Assembly: GCF_014647595.1 (NCBI RefSeq)
Contig: NZ_BMPM01000004.1
Span: 121,763 to 185,762 of the forward strand
From: Paenarthrobacter histidinolovorans
Lineage (GTDB): Bacteria; Actinomycetota; Actinomycetes; Actinomycetales; Micrococcaceae
DNA: 64,000 nt
Direction: 5' to 3'
In this document: piece by piece, positions 27,224 through 39,181 of the stretch
Position numbering within the stretch: the stretch's first letter is position 1
How the letters are laid out: each line of letters begins with the position of its first letter
Position numbers and translations under genes: made by a program
The notes under the pieces: model-generated
Databases searched by the model: none
What the model saw: the letters and a program-made list of their open reading frames with translations, nothing else
What the model was told of the DNA's origin: nothing

Positions 27224-29902
27224 ATGAAGTCGCAGGAGATCACCAAGCGCTGGGTGGACTTTTTTGTCAGCAAGGGCCACACCGCCGTTCCCTCCGCGTC
27301 GCTCGTTTCCAGCGACCCGTCACTTCTCTTCACTGTGGCCGGAATGGTGCCGTTCATTCCTTACCTGACCGCCCGCGAAGAGCCGCCCTACAGCCGCGCC
27401 ACAAGCGTGCAGAAGTGCATCCGCACCGGTGACATCGAGGAAGTGGGCAAGACTGCCCGCCACGGCACTTTCTTCCAGATGTGCGGCAACTTCTCCTTTG
27501 GAGATTACTTCAAGGAAGATGCCATTAAGTTCGCCTTCGAGCTGCTCACCACCAGCGTGGACGACGGCGGTTACGGACTGCCTGCCGAGCGTCTCTGGGT
27601 GACGGTTTACGAAGAGGACGACGAAGCCAAGGAACTGTGGCTCAAGAACACCGGCATCCCGGCTGAGCGCATCCAGCGTATGGGCAAGGCTGACAACTAC
27701 TGGTCCACCGGCCAGCCCGGCCCCGCCGGCCCCTGCTCGGAAATCTACTATGACCGCGGCCCGGCCTACGGTATCGAAGGCGGCCCGCTGGCCGACGAAA
27801 CCCGGTACATCGAAATCTGGAACCTCGTGTTCATGCAGTACCAGATCGAGAACGTCCGCTCGAAGGTGGACTTCGATATTGTCGGGGAACTGCCGAAGAA
27901 GAACATCGACACCGGCCTGGGCATGGAGCGCCTGGCGATGATTCTCCAAGGCGTCGAAAACATGTACGAGACCGACCAGGTCCGTCCGGTCATTGACAAG
28001 GCTGCCGAACTTTCCGGCCGCGAGTACACCTCCGCCGAGTCACCGGAGGATCCGCACCACACCGATGACGTCCGTATGCGCGTCGTTGCTGACCACATCC
28101 GGTCCGCCCTGATGCTCATTGCCGATGGTGTGGCGCCTTCCAACGAAGGCCGCGGCTACGTGCTGCGCCGCCTCATCCGCCGTGCTGTTCGCGCCATGCG
28201 GCTGCTCGGCGTCGAGAAGGCATGCCTTCCGGACCTTCTTCCCGCCTCCCGCGACGCCATGAAGGGCGTCTACCCGGTGGTGGAAACCGACTTTGCCCGC
28301 ATCAGCCGTATCGCCTACGCCGAGGAAAAGGCGTTCCTCCGCACCATTGCTTCGGGGACGGCCCGCCTGGAAGACGCTGTGGCGGAATCGAAGGCAGCAG
28401 GAGTTCCGTTGTCCGGCGCCGATGCCTTCGCGCTGCACGACACTTACGGCTTCCCGATTGACCTGACCCTGGAAATGGCCGAAGAAGCCGGCCTTAGGGT
28501 CGACGAAGCAGGTTTCCGTGCGCTCATGCTTGAACAGCGCCAGCGCGCCCAGGCCGACGCGAAGGGAAAGAAGGGCGGCCACGCCGACCTCAGCGCCTAC
28601 CAGGAGCTTCTCGGCAAGGGCGAAACCGTCTTTACCGGGTACGACGAGCTTGAGGGCGAAGCAAAGGTCCGGGGCATCGTCAGCGCCGGCCGTGCTGTTG
28701 CGCACGCCTCCACAGGCGACGAAATCGAGCTTGTCCTCAACGAAACCCCGTTCTACGCCGAAGCAGGCGGCCAGTCGGCAGACACCGGCCTCATTACCGG
28801 CGATGGCTTCGTGGTTGAAGTGCTGGACGTCCAGCGTCCCATCAAGGGCCTGAGCGTCCACAAGGCGATCGTCCGCGAGGGCGAGATTGCCTCCGACGCG
28901 TTGGTGCGTGCCGCCGTCGACCGTGAACGTCGCCACGCCGCAGAGCAGGCCCACACGGGAACGCATATTGTCCATGCCGCCCTCCACCAGATCCTTGGGC
29001 CCGAAGCCACCCAGCGCGGCTCCTACAACAAGGCCGGCTACCTGCGCTTCGACTTCGCATGGGGTGAGGGCCTGAGCCCCGCCACGCGCTCCGAGATCGA
29101 AGAAGTCTCCAACATCGCCATCCGCAACAACTACCGCGTTGATACCAAGGTGATGGGACTTGCAGAGGCCAAGGCGCTGGGCGCCATGGCCCTCTTTGGC
29201 GAGAACTATGGCAGCGAAGTCCGGGTCGTGGAGATCGACGGCGCATGGTCACGTGAATTGTGCGGTGGCACGCACGTGTCCAACACGTCCCTCATTGGCA
29301 GCCTTTCGCTGCTTGGCGAACAGTCGGTTGGTTCAGGAAACCGGCGCGTTGAGGCCTTCGTGGGCCTGGACGCATTCCGTCACCTCGCCGCGGAGCGCGC
29401 CCTTGTGACGGAACTGACGGAGCTTTTGAAGGTTCCCTCCGGCCAGCTTGCTGATCGTATTTCGAGCACGTTGAACAAGCTCAAGGCGACGGAGAAGGAA
29501 CTCGACCGTCTCCGCAAGGAACAGCTCGCAGCAGCTGCCGCGAACCTGGTGGGGACAGCCAAGGACGCTGCAGGCGTTCGCGTTGTTGCCCACGACGCCG
29601 GACAGGTGGGTGGTGCAGACGACCTGCGGAACCTTGCCTTGGACCTGCGCAGCCGTCTCGGTTCGGAGGCCGCTGCGGTGGCCGTTGCCGGCGTCAGCAA
29701 CGAACGCCCGGTCATCCTGATCGCCACCAACGAGGCCGCCCGCGACGCCGGAGTGAAGGCCGGTGCGCTGGTTCGCTTGGCTGCAGGCATCCTCGGTGGC
29801 GGCGGTGGCGGCAAGGACGACGTCGCCCAGGGCGGTGGCACCGACGCTGCGAAGGTCTCTGAGGCCCTCGCAGCGGTGGTGGACTCGATTGCCAAGCGCT
29901 GA
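27224..29902 (+). CDS. alaS: Alanyl-tRNA synthetase
   Basis: The 892-residue class II synthetase has its catalytic core at the N-terminus (FVSKGHTAVPSASLV..., GTFFQMCGNFSFGDYFKEDA), an editing domain with metal-binding HTGTH (about 578) and CGGTH (about 680), and a C-terminal DHHA1 oligomerisation domain ending in the Gly-rich GGGGGGKDDVAQGGG signature. The editing domain removes Ser and Gly from tRNA-Ala. Length is standard. ATG 27224 gives the family start MKSQEITKRWVDFF. ruvX begins 2 nt after the stop. Confidence 0.97.
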   Translation: MKSQEITKRWVDFFVSKGHTAVPSASLVSSDPSLLFTVAGMVPFIPYLTAREEPPYSRATSVQKCIRTGDIEEVGKTARHGTFFQMCGNFSFGDYFKEDAIKFAFELLTTSVDDGGYGLPAERLWVTVYEEDDEAKELWLKNTGIPAERIQRMGKADNYWSTGQPGPAGPCSEIYYDRGPAYGIEGGPLADETRYIEIWNLVFMQYQIENVRSKVDFDIVGELPKKNIDTGLGMERLAMILQGVENMYETDQVRPVIDKAAELSGREYTSAESPEDPHHTDDVRMRVVADHIRSALMLIADGVAPSNEGRGYVLRRLIRRAVRAMRLLGVEKACLPDLLPASRDAMKGVYPVVETDFARISRIAYAEEKAFLRTIASGTARLEDAVAESKAAGVPLSGADAFALHDTYGFPIDLTLEMAEEAGLRVDEAGFRALMLEQRQRAQADAKGKKGGHADLSAYQELLGKGETVFTGYDELEGEAKVRGIVSAGRAVAHASTGDEIELVLNETPFYAEAGGQSADTGLITGDGFVVEVLDVQRPIKGLSVHKAIVREGEIASDALVRAAVDRERRHAAEQAHTGTHIVHAALHQILGPEATQRGSYNKAGYLRFDFAWGEGLSPATRSEIEEVSNIAIRNNYRVDTKVMGLAEAKALGAMALFGENYGSEVRVVEIDGAWSRELCGGTHVSNTSLIGSLSLLGEQSVGSGNRRVEAFVGLDAFRHLAAERALVTELTELLKVPSGQLADRISSTLNKLKATEKELDRLRKEQLAAAAANLVGTAKDAAGVRVVAHDAGQVGGADDLRNLALDLRSRLGSEAAAVAVAGVSNERPVILIATNEAARDAGVKAGALVRLAAGILGGGGGGKDDVAQGGGTDAAKVSEALAAVVDSIAKR

Positions 29903-29904
29903 CG

Positions 29905-30495
29905 GTGTCCGCCCGTACTAACGATGACGTCTACCCCCGCGGTATCAAGCTGGGGGTAGACGTCGGTACCGTCAGGGTTGGCCTTGCGCAGTGCGATCCT
30001 GACGGCATTCTCGCCACACCGTTCAAGACGGTTGGGCGCGATGCCAAAAAGAACTCCGACGTCCGCGTGGTGGTCAAACACGCCGCGGAATTGCCTGCAG
30101 TGCAAATATTTGTCGGCCTGCCCCGGACCATGAAGGGGGAAGAACGCGGCTCGGCAGCCATGGCCACCGAGTACGCCATGCTGCTGGTCGGCGAGCTGGC
30201 CCGCGTCGGTCTGGACATTCCCGTGAACCTGGTCGATGAGCGGCTTTCCACTGTTACGGCACACCGCAACCTGCACGAAGCTGGCATGAGCAGCAGGAAT
30301 CACCGTAAAGTGGTTGATCAGGTTGCTGCTGCTGGAATACTCCAGCACGCGATCGACATGCAAAAAGCCAGAGGAACGGACATTGGCCGCCGAGTGCAGG
30401 CACCGGCGGAGTCCGCAAAGCCCAGCAGTGCCCCAACGCTGCAGGCTGCCTCAGGCAGTGAACCCGATTCTTCTACGAGGGGACTGCAACTGTGA
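29905..30495 (+). CDS. ruvX: Holliday junction resolvase-like protein RuvX / YqgF
   Basis: The 196-residue RNase H-fold protein has LGVDVGTVRVGLAQCD (catalytic Asp19), VFVGLPRTMKG-like QIFVGLPRTMKGEE, and VDERLSTVTAHRNL followed by the Asp in VDQVAAAGILQHA. YqgF proteins process the 5' end of pre-16S rRNA and have been proposed as resolvases. The C-terminal ~50 residues are Ala/Ser/Pro-rich and probably disordered, longer than usual. alaS-ruvX-mltG-aroE is a conserved actinobacterial order. GTG start; overlaps mltG by 4 nt. Confidence 0.93.
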   Translation: MSARTNDDVYPRGIKLGVDVGTVRVGLAQCDPDGILATPFKTVGRDAKKNSDVRVVVKHAAELPAVQIFVGLPRTMKGEERGSAAMATEYAMLLVGELARVGLDIPVNLVDERLSTVTAHRNLHEAGMSSRNHRKVVDQVAAAGILQHAIDMQKARGTDIGRRVQAPAESAKPSSAPTLQAASGSEPDSSTRGLQL

Positions 30496-32339
30496 GCCCG
30501 GTCAACAACGACCCCTCCAGCGGTACCGCTGGCGGCGGCATGCCGCTGACCCGCAAAGAGTTGCGGGCGCGGGAACGATTCCTCGCCACGCAGAACCACA
30601 ACGTCGTACCCGTTCCCGAGGCGACCCCGGGGGAGGAATCCCCGACAGTCGATGCAGAGGCTGAACTTCCGCGTCCCGTTCCTGCTGTTCCAGCTCCTAG
30701 AGTCCCTGAAACACCGCCGGCTTCCGCGGCCACGTCTGCGCCCACCCCTCCGGCAGCCCCTGCCGCTCCGCCGGTCCCGCCGGTTCCCGCCCAAAAGCCG
30801 GTTGCCGAGTCCCTGCCTGTGCAGGGGAATGTCGACCGTGACCATGCGGTGCCTGCGCCGACAGTCTCCGAAGCGGGGGACCCTGCGCCCGTCGAACATG
30901 ATCCGATTGACCACGCGCCTATTGACCCCGCGCCGATCGACAACGCGCCGACTGACCATGCGCCCGTCGTCCATGAGCCGATCGACCACGAACCAATTGA
31001 CCACGAGCCGATTGACCATGAAGAGTTCGACCACGCCCATGCCGGGCATGGTGACGAAGAACTGGTCCACGCAGAGCATTCCGCGTTGCCCCTGGAGGCC
31101 CATGAGTACGCCGAACATGACGCGCATTACGGCGTAGCGGCGCATGACGGGTTCCACAATGAGCTCCACCCGGACGAGATTCACCCGGAGGAGCTCCACC
31201 ATGACGAGCTCCACCACGACGATCATCCCCACGAGCTGTTGGCGCCTGCTGTGACCACAGCGTCGGCCAAAGCAGCCGCGAAGAAGGCGCGCCGCCGCCG
31301 TCGTGTCCTGGCCCTCCTCCTGACGCTGGGAGTGTTCGTCGCCGCGATCGCTGTCGGCGCGCAGTTCCTGAAGCCCTTGCTGGGCATGGACAAGGTCACC
31401 GACTATCCGGGACCCGGCACGGGTTCCGTTGTTGTCACCGTCCCCCAAGGCTCAGGACCAAAGGCTGTAGCGAACGACCTCGTGCAGAAGCATGTTGTGG
31501 CGGACGCCGATTCGTTCGTCAAGGAATTTGCCAGCCAAGGCGGCGAGTTGTCGCCGGGAGATTTCACGTTCCGAACAGAGATGAAGAACTCCGACGCCGT
31601 TGCGGTCCTGGTCAATAAGGACACGTCCAAGGTCATGTACTTTGCGTTGAGCGCAGGATTGCGGATCGGTGAATCACTTGAGGCCATCTCCAAGGGCTCA
31701 GGCATTCCCCTGGAGCAGCTCAACGCCCTCAACCAGGCGCCTGGACAGTTCGGCGTTCCGGCCAAAGCCAAGAACCTCGAAGGCTTCCTGGCGCCGGGGG
31801 AGTACCGTTTCGAACTCGGTACCCCGGCCAAGGACATCATCCAGAAGCTGGTAACCACCACCTTGGATGAACTCAAGTCCCAGGGAATCACCGACCCCGC
31901 CAAGCAGTACGACACCGTGACCATCGCCAGCATCGTGCAGGCGGAGGGCGGACAGGCGGACTACGGAAACGTGGCGGGCGCCATCTACAACAGGCTCAAG
32001 CCCAACAACGTCGAAACCAGCGGGCTCATCCAATCGGACGCCACGGTAACCTACGGTCTGGGCAGGAAGTCCTTCCACGTCACGGAAGAAGAAAAGGCCG
32101 ACAAGTCCAATCCGTACAACACGTACGCGAATGTTGGTCTGCCGGTGGGGCCCATCGGTTCACCGGGTAAGACCGCGATCGATGCCGCAGCCAAGCCGAC
32201 ACCCAACGACTACCTCTACTGGGTGACCATCAACCTGGACACCAAGGAGACCAAGTTCTCCAAGACCCTGGCTGAGCACAACACTTATGTTGAGCAATAC
32301 AACGCATGGTGCCAGGCCAACGCGGGACGGTGTGTGTGA
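30492..32339 (+). CDS. mltG: Endolytic transglycosylase MltG with a His-rich repetitive cytoplasmic extension
   Basis: The 615-residue product has a ~270-residue cytoplasmic region, a basic stop-transfer (KKARRRRR), one membrane helix (about 272-292) and an extracytoplasmic YceG/MltG domain. The probable catalytic glutamate is Glu485 in IVQAEGGQADYGNVAGAIYNRL, matching Glu218 of E. coli MltG. MltG cleaves nascent glycan strands and so sets their length. The N-terminus is unusual: Pro/Ala-rich, then nine pentapeptides of P-I-D-H-(A/E) type (residues 138-182), then a His/Glu-rich stretch with four to five (E)-(L/I)-H-(P/H)-(D/E) units (224-248), about 25 His in all. The extension may bind metal or respond to pH; this is inference. 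GTG 30492 overlaps ruvX by 4 nt. Confidence 0.93.
   Translation: MSPVNNDPSSGTAGGGMPLTRKELRARERFLATQNHNVVPVPEATPGEESPTVDAEAELPRPVPAVPAPRVPETPPASAATSAPTPPAAPAAPPVPPVPAQKPVAESLPVQGNVDRDHAVPAPTVSEAGDPAPVEHDPIDHAPIDPAPIDNAPTDHAPVVHEPIDHEPIDHEPIDHEEFDHAHAGHGDEELVHAEHSALPLEAHEYAEHDAHYGVAAHDGFHNELHPDEIHPEELHHDELHHDDHPHELLAPAVTTASAKAAAKKARRRRRVLALLLTLGVFVAAIAVGAQFLKPLLGMDKVTDYPGPGTGSVVVTVPQGSGPKAVANDLVQKHVVADADSFVKEFASQGGELSPGDFTFRTEMKNSDAVAVLVNKDTSKVMYFALSAGLRIGESLEAISKGSGIPLEQLNALNQAPGQFGVPAKAKNLEGFLAPGEYRFELGTPAKDIIQKLVTTTLDELKSQGITDPAKQYDTVTIASIVQAEGGQADYGNVAGAIYNRLKPNNVETSGLIQSDATVTYGLGRKSFHVTEEEKADKSNPYNTYANVGLPVGPIGSPGKTAIDAAAKPTPNDYLYWVTINLDTKETKFSKTLAEHNTYVEQYNAWCQANAGRCV
30903..31037 (+). 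repeat. 15-bp coding minisatellite in mltG, nine copies
   Basis: Nine in-frame 15-bp units start at 30903, 30918, 30933, 30948, 30963, 30978, 30993, 31008 and 31023. They encode P-I-D-H-A/E with variation at third codon positions and a few substitutions (P-T-D-H-A, P-V-V-H-E, E-F-D-H-A). Synonymous divergence shows the array is not a sequencing artefact and is under protein-level constraint. Confidence 0.9.
31161..31235 (+). repeat. Second 15-bp coding minisatellite in mltG
   Basis: Four clear units (31161, 31176, 31191, 31206) and one degenerate unit (31221) encode (E)-(L/I)-H-(P/H)-(D/E). The period is the same as in the upstream array but the sequence differs, so this array arose independently or diverged long ago. 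Confidence 0.85.
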
Positions 32340-33190
32340 GTCGTCGGGCTGCGGTCCTGGGCCATCCGATCTCCCACTCGAAGTCTCCGGCGCTGCATAC
32401 CGCTGCCTACGCCAAACTGGGTGTGGACATTGGGTACTCGGCCATTGATGTCACCGTTGCCGGCCTTCCGGCATTCATGGAGTCGCTCCGCGAAGATGGG
32501 TCCTGGTGTGGCCTGTCGGTCACCATGCCGCTGAAGTCGGCCATGGTCCGGGAAGTCGACGAAGTCCGCGGGGCAGGCGCTCTGTTGGGCGTCATCAACA
32601 CCGTCGTTTTCGAGAACGACGGCGGCACGGTGCGTCGGGCGGGATACAACACCGACGTCGCGGGCATCGTGGAGTCGGTCCGCTACGCAGGCGTGGCTTC
32701 TGCCCCCCGCGCCGCCATCCTCGGCGGCGGCGGTACCTCGGCTGCTGCAGTTGCCGCGGTCCAGCAACTTGGTGCGGGCCATGTTGATGTCTTTGTCCGC
32801 GACGCCGGGCGAGCCGGTGATGCGGAAGCCGCCGCGGCCGCCGTCGGGATTTCCCTGTCCGTCAGGCCGCTGACGGAAGCTGCCTCGGCTGTGGCAGGCA
32901 CGGACCTGGTGATCTCCACCTTCCCGCCCCGCGCCGCTGACGACTTGGCTGGGGAACTGGCGGCACTGCCGGGAACCGGAGCCGGTGTCCTGCTGGATGT
33001 CGCCTACGATCCTTGGCCGAGCCGTATTGCCGAAGTCTGGCGCGGCCACGGGGGAGCGGTAGTCCCGGGGTTGGAGATGCTGATGTACCAGGCGGCAGAG
33101 CAGATAAGGCTCTTCAGCGGCTATGACGTTGATACCGCCGTCATAGATGTGATGTGCGACTCAGTCGGGCTTCCCCGGCGGGTGTTCTAG
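32336..33190 (+). CDS. aroE: Shikimate dehydrogenase
   Basis: The 284-residue product has the substrate-binding start [17 protein letters not shown], with the paired serines that hold shikimate, the catalytic Lys in VTMPLKSAM, and an Asp in YNTDVAG. The nucleotide-binding loop is [12 protein letters not shown]. It reduces 3-dehydroshikimate with NADPH in aromatic amino acid synthesis. GTG 32336 overlaps the mltG stop by 4 nt, a better start than the in-frame codon at 32306. Confidence 0.93.
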   Translation: MSRRAAVLGHPISHSKSPALHTAAYAKLGVDIGYSAIDVTVAGLPAFMESLREDGSWCGLSVTMPLKSAMVREVDEVRGAGALLGVINTVVFENDGGTVRRAGYNTDVAGIVESVRYAGVASAPRAAILGGGGTSAAAVAAVQQLGAGHVDVFVRDAGRAGDAEAAAAAVGISLSVRPLTEAASAVAGTDLVISTFPPRAADDLAGELAALPGTGAGVLLDVAYDPWPSRIAEVWRGHGGAVVPGLEMLMYQAAEQIRLFSGYDVDTAVIDVMCDSVGLPRRVF

Positions 33191-33216
33191 AGGCCCTACA
33201 TGGCAGGATTGGTTAT

Positions 33217-34415
33217 ATGTTGCGTTGGTTGACTGCCGGTGAATCCCACGGTCCGGCTCTGATCGGAATTGTTGAAGGCGTGCCCGCCGGTGTTGAACTC
33301 ACCAGCGGGCAAATTCGTGACGCGTTGGCGCGTCGCCGCCTGGGCTACGGACGTGGCGCCCGCATGAAGTTTGAACAGGACGAGGTCACCATCATGGGTG
33401 GCGTCCGGCACGGGCTCACCCAGGGCGGCCCGGTGGCCATCCAGGTGGGAAACACCGAATGGCCCAAGTGGGAGCAGATCATGTCTGCTGATCCTGTGGA
33501 CCCCGAGGTCCTCGCCGACCAGGCGCGAAACGCCCCTTTGACCCGCCCCCGTCCCGGGCACGCGGACTTCACTGGGATGCAGAAGTACGGCTTCGACGAA
33601 GCCCGTCCGGTGCTTGAACGCGCCAGTGCGCGCGAAACCGCCACCCGCGTTGCGCTCGGTACGGTCGCTGCACAGTTCCTGAAGCAGCTTGGCGTGGAAC
33701 TGGTGAGCCACACTGTCTCCATTGCCAGCGTCACCGTTCCTGAAGGCAAGCCGCTGCCCGGGCCCCGGGACGTGCTGGCCTTGGACGCCGACCCTCTTCG
33801 TTGTTTCGACCGCGAAACCTCCGACGCGATGGTTGCCGAGGTGGATGCTGCCCACAAGGAAGGCGAAACCCTTGGCGGCGTCGTTGAGGTACTCGCGTAC
33901 GGGCTGCCTCCGGGACTGGGCAGCTACGTGCACTGGGACCGTCGTCTTGACTCGCGGCTTGCCGCTGCGCTCATGGGTATCCAGGCCATCAAGGGTGTTG
34001 AAGTCGGCGACGGGTTCCTTACGGCTGCCCGCCGCGGATCGGCTGCGCACGATGAAATCGTCAAGGACGACAACGGCAGGATTGTCCGCCAGACCAACCG
34101 TGCCGGTGGCATCGAAGGCGGAATGAGCATTGGGGAAGTGCTGCGTGTCCGCGCAGCCATGAAGCCGATCGCTACTGTTCCGCGCGCACTGCGTACCATC
34201 GACGTGAGCACGGGCGAGCCTGCCAAGGCGCACCACCAGCGTTCCGATGTTTGTGCTGTTCCCGCTGCCGGTGTTGTTGCCGAAGCCATGGTTGCCCTGG
34301 TTCTCGCTGAGGCCGTTGCCGAGAAATTCGGTGGCGATTCCGTGGCGGAGACCCAGAGGAACCTGCAAAGCTACCTTGACAGCATTCCGGCCACCTTGGA
34401 CTCGGTCGGCCGGTA

Positions 34416-34416
<1 letters not shown>
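33217..34416 (+). CDS. aroC: Chorismate synthase
   Basis: The 399-residue product starts [21 protein letters not shown], the signature N-terminus with the catalytic His, and has [15 protein letters not shown] and [14 protein letters not shown], which bind FMN and EPSP. It performs the anti-1,4-elimination to chorismate using reduced FMN. Length is typical for actinobacteria. ATG 33217 has AGGA 8 nt upstream. An upstream in-frame extension inside aroE is rejected. Confidence 0.96.
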
Positions 34417-36588
<2,172 letters not shown>

Positions 36589-36633
36589 GAGCTGCCCGCA
36601 GGGCTGCCCGCAAGGAAACGCCGCATTTGCCGG

Positions 36634-36743
36634 TAGAATGGTTTTTGGATTTTTGATAAATACGCGCTGGCGCGCCGATGGGCACGCCTGCTTGGCATAG
36701 ATAGCTGGCAGCTAGAACCAGTGCGATTAACCAGAGGATACGA
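36634..36743 (+). promoter_or_regulatory. efp promoter and leader
   Basis: TAGAAT (36634-36639) in the context CCGGTAGAATGG is a good -10 with no clear -35. The predicted leader is about 98 nt and contains a short palindrome TAGCTGGCAGCTA and AGAGGA before the GTG. Confidence 0.5.
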
Positions 36744-37307
36744 GTGGCAACCACAAACGACATCAAGAACGGGACCGTACTGAAGCTCGAGGGCCAGCTC
36801 TGGAACATCATTGAGTTCCAGCACGTCAAGCCGGGCAAGGGCGGCGCCTTTGTCCGCACCAAGATGCGCAACGTCATGTCCGGCAAGGTGGTCGACAAGA
36901 CCTTCAACGCCGGCCTGAAGATTGAAACCGCAACGGTTGACCGCCGCGACTACCAGTACCTGTACCAGGATGGCGAAGACTTCGTTTTCATGGACACCCA
37001 GGACTACGACCAGATCACCGTCTCCGGTGCGACCGTCGGCGACGCCACCAACTTCATGCTCGAGAACCAGATGGTCAACATCGCCATCCACGAGGGCACG
37101 CCGCTGTACATCGAGCTGCCCCCGAGCGTCGTTCTCGAAATCACCTACACGGAGCCCGGCCTGCAGGGTGACCGCTCGTCCGCCGGAACCAAGCCGGCCA
37201 CCGTGGAAACCGGCTACGAGATCCAGGTACCGCTGTTCGTTGAGCAGGGCACCAAGGTCAAGGTCGATACCCGCGATGGCAGCTACCTGGGCCGGGTCAA
37301 CGACTAG
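36744..37307 (+). CDS. efp: Elongation factor P
   Basis: The 187-residue product has the three beta-barrel domains of EF-P. The domain I tip loop KPGKGGAF places Lys32 at the position that enters the peptidyl-transferase centre. EF-P relieves ribosome stalling at polyproline. The C-terminal signature is [20 protein letters not shown]. EpmA-type modification genes are not in the window; actinobacterial EF-P often carries an unmodified lysine. It is translationally linked to nusB by a 1-nt overlap. Confidence 0.97.
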   Translation: MATTNDIKNGTVLKLEGQLWNIIEFQHVKPGKGGAFVRTKMRNVMSGKVVDKTFNAGLKIETATVDRRDYQYLYQDGEDFVFMDTQDYDQITVSGATVGDATNFMLENQMVNIAIHEGTPLYIELPPSVVLEITYTEPGLQGDRSSAGTKPATVETGYEIQVPLFVEQGTKVKVDTRDGSYLGRVND

Positions 37308-37717
37308 TGAGCGCACGCGGTAAAGCCCGTAGCAGGGCCTTGGAAGTACTTTTCGAAGCGGAGCAGCGCTCAGTTTCGGCTTTTGATGCGATGACAGCGC
37401 GTCGGGAGAAAACAGACCTCGTCATCAACCCCTACACGGTGGAAATCGTGGAAGGTGTTGTGTCCATGCAGTCAACCATCGACGAGTTCCTGGAGACATA
37501 CGCGCAAGGCTGGACCCTGGAGCGCATGCCTTCCGTTGACCGCATCATTCTTCGCATCGGTGCGTGGGAACTTCTCTACAATGACGAAGTTCCCGACGGC
37601 GTGGCCGTGAGCGAAGCCGTCGCCCTCGCCAAGACGATGTCCACCGACGAGTCCCCGGCGTTCATCAACGGGCTGCTGGGGCGTCTGCAGAAACTCAAGC
37701 CGTCTCTGCTGGCCTGA
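37307..37717 (+). CDS. nusB: Transcription antitermination factor NusB
   Basis: The 136-residue all-helical protein has the family start ARSRALEVLFEAEQR and the end region SVDRIILRIGAWELLYNDEVP, AVSEAVALAKTMSTDESPAFINGLLG. With NusE (S10) it binds boxA in rRNA leaders for antitermination. The efp-nusB pairing is usual in Gram-positive bacteria. GTG start. Confidence 0.96.
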   Translation: MSARGKARSRALEVLFEAEQRSVSAFDAMTARREKTDLVINPYTVEIVEGVVSMQSTIDEFLETYAQGWTLERMPSVDRIILRIGAWELLYNDEVPDGVAVSEAVALAKTMSTDESPAFINGLLGRLQKLKPSLLA

Positions 37718-37734
37718 CTGCCAGGACAGCATCG

Positions 37735-37782
37735 AAAAATGGACCCTCCTCCCCGGAAACCCGGGAGGAGGGTCCATTTTTT
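37735..37782. terminator. Strong bidirectional terminator after nusB
   Basis: A 14-bp GC-rich stem (37740-37753 with 37763-37776) is extended by A5/T5 flanks, giving AAAAA on the left and TTTTTT on the right. It serves nusB, and the A tract gives T's for transcripts from the opposite strand (the PrsW gene). Confidence 0.93.
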
Positions 37783-37811
37783 ACGAGTTACTGGCAGGCA
37801 ACCATCCGGAA

Positions 37812-39062
37812 CTACTGGAGGACGGCGGCCCTCAACGCCGGTATGAGGCGAAGGTGTTCGAGTTCATCGTGCTGGTGCACCGGGACATCGCGGCCACTGA
37901 GTATGCGCTGGCGTGTGAAAGCCAAGGCGGTCGCTCCCTTGATGAATGCCTTCATCTGTCCGCCCCGGCCCCTTGACGCTGCCCAGCGAAGTGCCTGGCG
38001 CCTACCTCTGGACGTCGCCAGCATCTCCACCTCGGCAGGCGTGAACCAGCCCGCGCGGGCATACTCCAGAAGCCGTTGGCGGGTCAGTTTTCCCTCAGCG
38101 ACGCGAAGCACGATGATGCCGGCTGCTGCGATCAGGAAGATCGGAACCTGGACAACGAAGTACTCCACCAGGAAGTTCTGCCCCATGCTGTTCCAGCGGT
38201 TGTGCAGGAACATTGCCGGCAGCAGGCCGATGAAGAAGGCCAGGACCGCATATCCAGGGTGCCATTTCCTGGCAGCGAACCCCATGATCAGTCCTGTCGT
38301 GCCCGTGAACACCGCGTGGGCAAAGGGAGACATGACGCCTCGGAGGATGAAGATGCGGACCAAGTCCGTGCCGGGATCAGTGGAAGAGGCTATTTCACGT
38401 CCGAAGTAGAGGATGTTCTCGGTGAAGGCGAACCCCGCAGCGATGGTGAACGCGAACACCACGCCATCCACGGGACCATCGAAGTACTTACGGGCTGCCA
38501 GGATCAGGACCAGAAGTCCCAATGACTTGGTGAATTCCTCCACGATCGGGGCCTGGACCGTGGCCATGAAATAGGCGAAGGCTTCCTCGCTGCCAGTGGG
38601 AGCGGCAAGCGCGAAAAGTGGTTGGATCAACAAGGTGCCGGCTATGGATACGGCTGCACCCCAAGTAAAGGCGAACCAGAGGAGCCGCGGCGGCTCCGGT
38701 TCCCACCGGTCGATGAGGCGCACCGTCAACAGAACCACGGACAGTGGGATCAGTGAGACCAGGAAGCCGATGACGAACCCTGCGATGCCCGTATTGCCCA
38801 AGAGGAAAGGGATCACCAACAGCAGACTCCCCAGAGCCAGGATGGAGCCCACGATGAGCAGGGGAAGGGTGCCCCTGTTCCGGGGTGCACGCGGTGCTGG
38901 TGGCGTGGCCCAGCCTTGCGGCGGCAGGGGCGACGGGTTGCCCGGCGCCGTCTGGTAGTTCCCCGGCTGAACGCGGCCGATCCAGGTGGGATTGGCGCCT
39001 GGCTCCAGGTAGGGCCTGGGATAAGGACGCCGGCCATGCTGACCGGGTTGGTTCATGCTCAT
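37812..39062 (-). CDS. PrsW family intramembrane metalloprotease
   Basis: The 416-residue product has a Pro/Gly/Tyr-rich cytosolic N-terminus (about 1-60) and about eight to nine membrane helices. The PrsW motifs are complete: IVEEFTK (EExxK), FAFTENILYF (Glu) and FAHAVFTGTTG (His). PrsW cleaves anti-sigma factors in Bacillus, but the substrate here is unknown and no anti-sigma gene is adjacent. ATG 39062 was chosen because TAGGCT (39070-39075, minus strand) ends 7 nt upstream, as for a leaderless mRNA; ATG 39056 is also possible. GTG 39137 has no support. Confidence 0.85.
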   Translation of the reverse strand: MSMNQPGQHGRRPYPRPYLEPGANPTWIGRVQPGNYQTAPGNPSPLPPQGWATPPAPRAPRNRGTLPLLIVGSILALGSLLLVIPFLLGNTGIAGFVIGFLVSLIPLSVVLLTVRLIDRWEPEPPRLLWFAFTWGAAVSIAGTLLIQPLFALAAPTGSEEAFAYFMATVQAPIVEEFTKSLGLLVLILAARKYFDGPVDGVVFAFTIAAGFAFTENILYFGREIASSTDPGTDLVRIFILRGVMSPFAHAVFTGTTGLIMGFAARKWHPGYAVLAFFIGLLPAMFLHNRWNSMGQNFLVEYFVVQVPIFLIAAAGIIVLRVAEGKLTRQRLLEYARAGWFTPAEVEMLATSRGRRQALRWAASRGRGGQMKAFIKGATALAFTRQRILSGRDVPVHQHDELEHLRLIPALRAAVLQ

Positions 39063-39069
39063 GGGAAAG

Positions 39070-39075
39070 AGCCTA
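39070..39075 (-). promoter_or_regulatory. Putative -10 (TAGGCT) of leaderless PrsW gene
   Basis: On the minus strand TAGGCT ends 7 nt before ATG 39062. There is no Shine-Dalgarno sequence between them. Confidence 0.45.
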
Positions 39076-39181
39076 TTCCACGCCCGGAAATGTGAGCTTA
39101 AACTCATGGCCCGCTCAGGACCCCGCGCTGTGGGCACATGGGCGCTGTGATAGTTTTGAGGAGCAAATATTCCTTTTTTAA

